A stretch of DNA of 64,000 nucleotides, taken from Pseudomonadota bacterium (GTDB taxonomy: Bacteria > Desulfobacterota > Binatia > Binatales > Binataceae). The DNA is taken from assembly GCA_021323675.1 (NCBI GenBank), contig JAJPKP010000084.1, positions 62,001 through 126,000 of the forward strand, read 5' to 3'. Both the position numbers and the translations under genes were made by a program. Positions within the stretch are counted from its first letter, which is position 1. Each line of letters begins with the position of its first letter. Positions 62,964 through 64,000 of this stretch are shown piece after piece. The notes under the pieces were generated by a model. The model was not told the origin of the DNA. It did not search any database and worked only from the letters and a program-made list of their open reading frames with translations.

Positions 62964-64000
62964 TTATTGCCGCAACTCCGCCCCCAGACGCTTCAGCGTG
63001 TGTTCAACCACGGCCGAATGAAGCCGGTTGACCTCCTCATCCGTCAGCGTGCGATCCTTCGCTCGATATCTGCAAGCCAGCGCTACGCTCTTCCTTCCCG
63101 GCGCGATTCCCTGTCCCTCATAAACATCGAACACCTCGACGCTCTCCAGCACCGGCGGCGCAACCTCTCTAACAGCTTTGATCACCGAGTCGGCCGGCAG
63201 ATCCCTTTCCAGCACCAACGCGGCGTCGCGCCTGATTGCCGGAAAGCGCGGCGGTAGTTCGATCGTTTCGCGCGGCGCAAAACCATAAGAAATGAATTTC
63301 GCTAAGTCAAGTTCAGTTACCGCGCACGGCGCATTCAGCTCCAGTCGCATCGCTTCCCCGGGATGAAGCTCGCCGATATAACCAACCCGCTCATCGTCGA
63401 GGACGACTTCCGCGGCCCGCGCCGGATGCAGGAACGGGACCTCCGACGGGCTAGCGGTCCGGAAAGCGAGGCGACTGCCGATGTTCATCGCGTCAGCCCA
63501 CGACTGCAGAATTCCCTTTAACGAAAAGAATCCCCCATCGATCCCTTTATGTCCAATCTCCGCGATCAGGTAAGGGCCGTAGCTTATCGCGGACAGCACC
63601 AGCGACTCGGCCGCACCTCCGTCGCGCGTCATGAACACCTTGCCGATCTCAAAGGCGTGAAAAGCCGCCGCCTGGCGATTGAGGTTGAATCGAAGCGCCG
63701 CGGTCAGACCCGGCAACAGGCTAAGGCGCAACTCGCTCAGTTCCATCGAAAGCGGATTTTCCACCTTTACCGGCTCGACGCCCTGTGCGATGCCTGAAAA
63801 CCGCTGGTTATCCGCCGGGGCGGTGAATGCCAGCGTGCGGACTTCGTCGAGCCCGGCGCCAAGCATGATTTCGCGGGTATTTTTGAAGAAGACCCGCGCC
63901 GGATTCGCGACCGCACGCGTCGATGTCCGCGGCGGCAGACCGCTCGGAATATCGTCCAGCCCGCCCAGCCGCACCACCTCTTCGGCCAGGTCCGCCGGCT
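62964..64000 (-). CDS. pheT: Phenylalanyl-tRNA synthetase beta subunit, C-terminal part
   Basis: The frame is open to the window edge; the first 20 residues seen (PADLAEEVVRLGGLDDIPS) resemble an internal PheT stretch, so the N-terminal half lies outside. The visible part covers the catalytic-like core and the ferredoxin-fold anticodon-binding C-terminus (FPAIRRDAALVLERDLP). Charges tRNA-Phe with PheS. Followed by ihfA. Confidence 0.93.
   Translation of the reverse strand, partial: PADLAEEVVRLGGLDDIPSGLPPRTSTRAVANPARVFFKNTREIMLGAGLDEVRTLAFTAPADNQRFSGIAQGVEPVKVENPLSMELSELRLSLLPGLTAALRFNLNRQAAAFHAFEIGKVFMTRDGGAAESLVLSAISYGPYLIAEIGHKGIDGGFFSLKGILQSWADAMNIGSRLAFRTASPSEVPFLHPARAAEVVLDDERVGYIGELHPGEAMRLELNAPCAVTELDLAKFISYGFAPRETIELPPRFPAIRRDAALVLERDLPADSVIKAVREVAPPVLESVEVFDVYEGQGIAPGRKSVALACRYRAKDRTLTDEEVNRLHSAVVEHTLKRLGAELRQ

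Overview
This 64 kb window is GC-rich, densely coded chromosomal DNA from a Gram-negative bacterium. It carries lipoprotein maturation (lgt), outer-membrane-factor efflux, many lipobox lipoproteins and a pheT-ihfA-merR block of proteobacterial type. Repeated CoA-linked accessory genes (EXXH diiron proteins, a CoA-transferase, a thiolase-like/Zn-ribbon pair, an amidohydrolase) together with a type III polyketide synthase operon resemble uncultured soil or subsurface lineages such as Binatota/Desulfobacterota-like bacteria. That placement is an inference from gene content, not a search result. No prophage, insertion sequence, integrase or CRISPR array was seen.

Layout. 1-3.5 kb: a very large protein of unknown function with an HExxH-type motif, possibly cut at its 5' end by the window edge. 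3.5-5 kb: a decayed AraC-family fragment, a Pro-Arg-His-Lys tRNA cluster and a long non-coding stretch with inverted repeats. 5-7.5 kb: glycogen phosphorylase. 7.8-12.9 kb: a four-gene MdtNOP/YtcA-type tripartite efflux island. 13-14.2 kb: an amidohydrolase. 14.2-17.5 kb: an overlapping ECF sigma / anti-sigma / exported protein / 18-residue-repeat protein operon, facing a lipoprotein and a His-Pro repeat protein. 17.5-19.9 kb: a DHA2 drug exporter divergent from its TetR regulator, with two matching palindromic operators. 19.9-22 kb: a frameshifted pseudogene, a GT-C-like membrane protein and tRNA-Ser. 22-26.3 kb: a diiron protein, a CoA-transferase, a thiolase-like enzyme and its DUF35 partner. 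26.3-30.4 kb: a DUF1614 membrane protein, a second His-Pro repeat protein, and an overlapping type III PKS / methyltransferase / flavoprotein operon.

30.6-34.3 kb: pyrE, aroE, a glyoxalase-fold protein and two DJ-1/PfpI-type genes. 34.4-39.4 kb: the hrcA-grpE-dnaK-dnaJ heat-shock operon. 39.5-50 kb: a ViaA-like VWA protein, a GNAT acetyltransferase, lipoproteins, a TetR/second diiron pair, a GPH symporter, enoyl-CoA hydratase, small envelope proteins and a LysM/coiled-coil membrane protein. 50-56.7 kb (read leftwards): bioF-bioA-bioD, xseA-xseB, tlyA and a ROK kinase. 56.9-64 kb: DUF1003, CtpA protease, TlpA-like thioredoxin, lgt, then dtd-DUF1285-like-trmL, and finally pheT (cut by the right edge)-ihfA-merR-small Cys-rich protein.

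Functional themes are envelope homeostasis and efflux (MdtNOP-like, DHA2 exporter, sigma/anti-sigma unit, repeat proteins), CoA-thioester and possibly sterol- or aromatic-like catabolism, phenolic lipid synthesis, and ordinary housekeeping. Start codons were chosen from Shine-Dalgarno spacing where one was visible. Intergenic coordinates were read by eye and may be off by a base or two.
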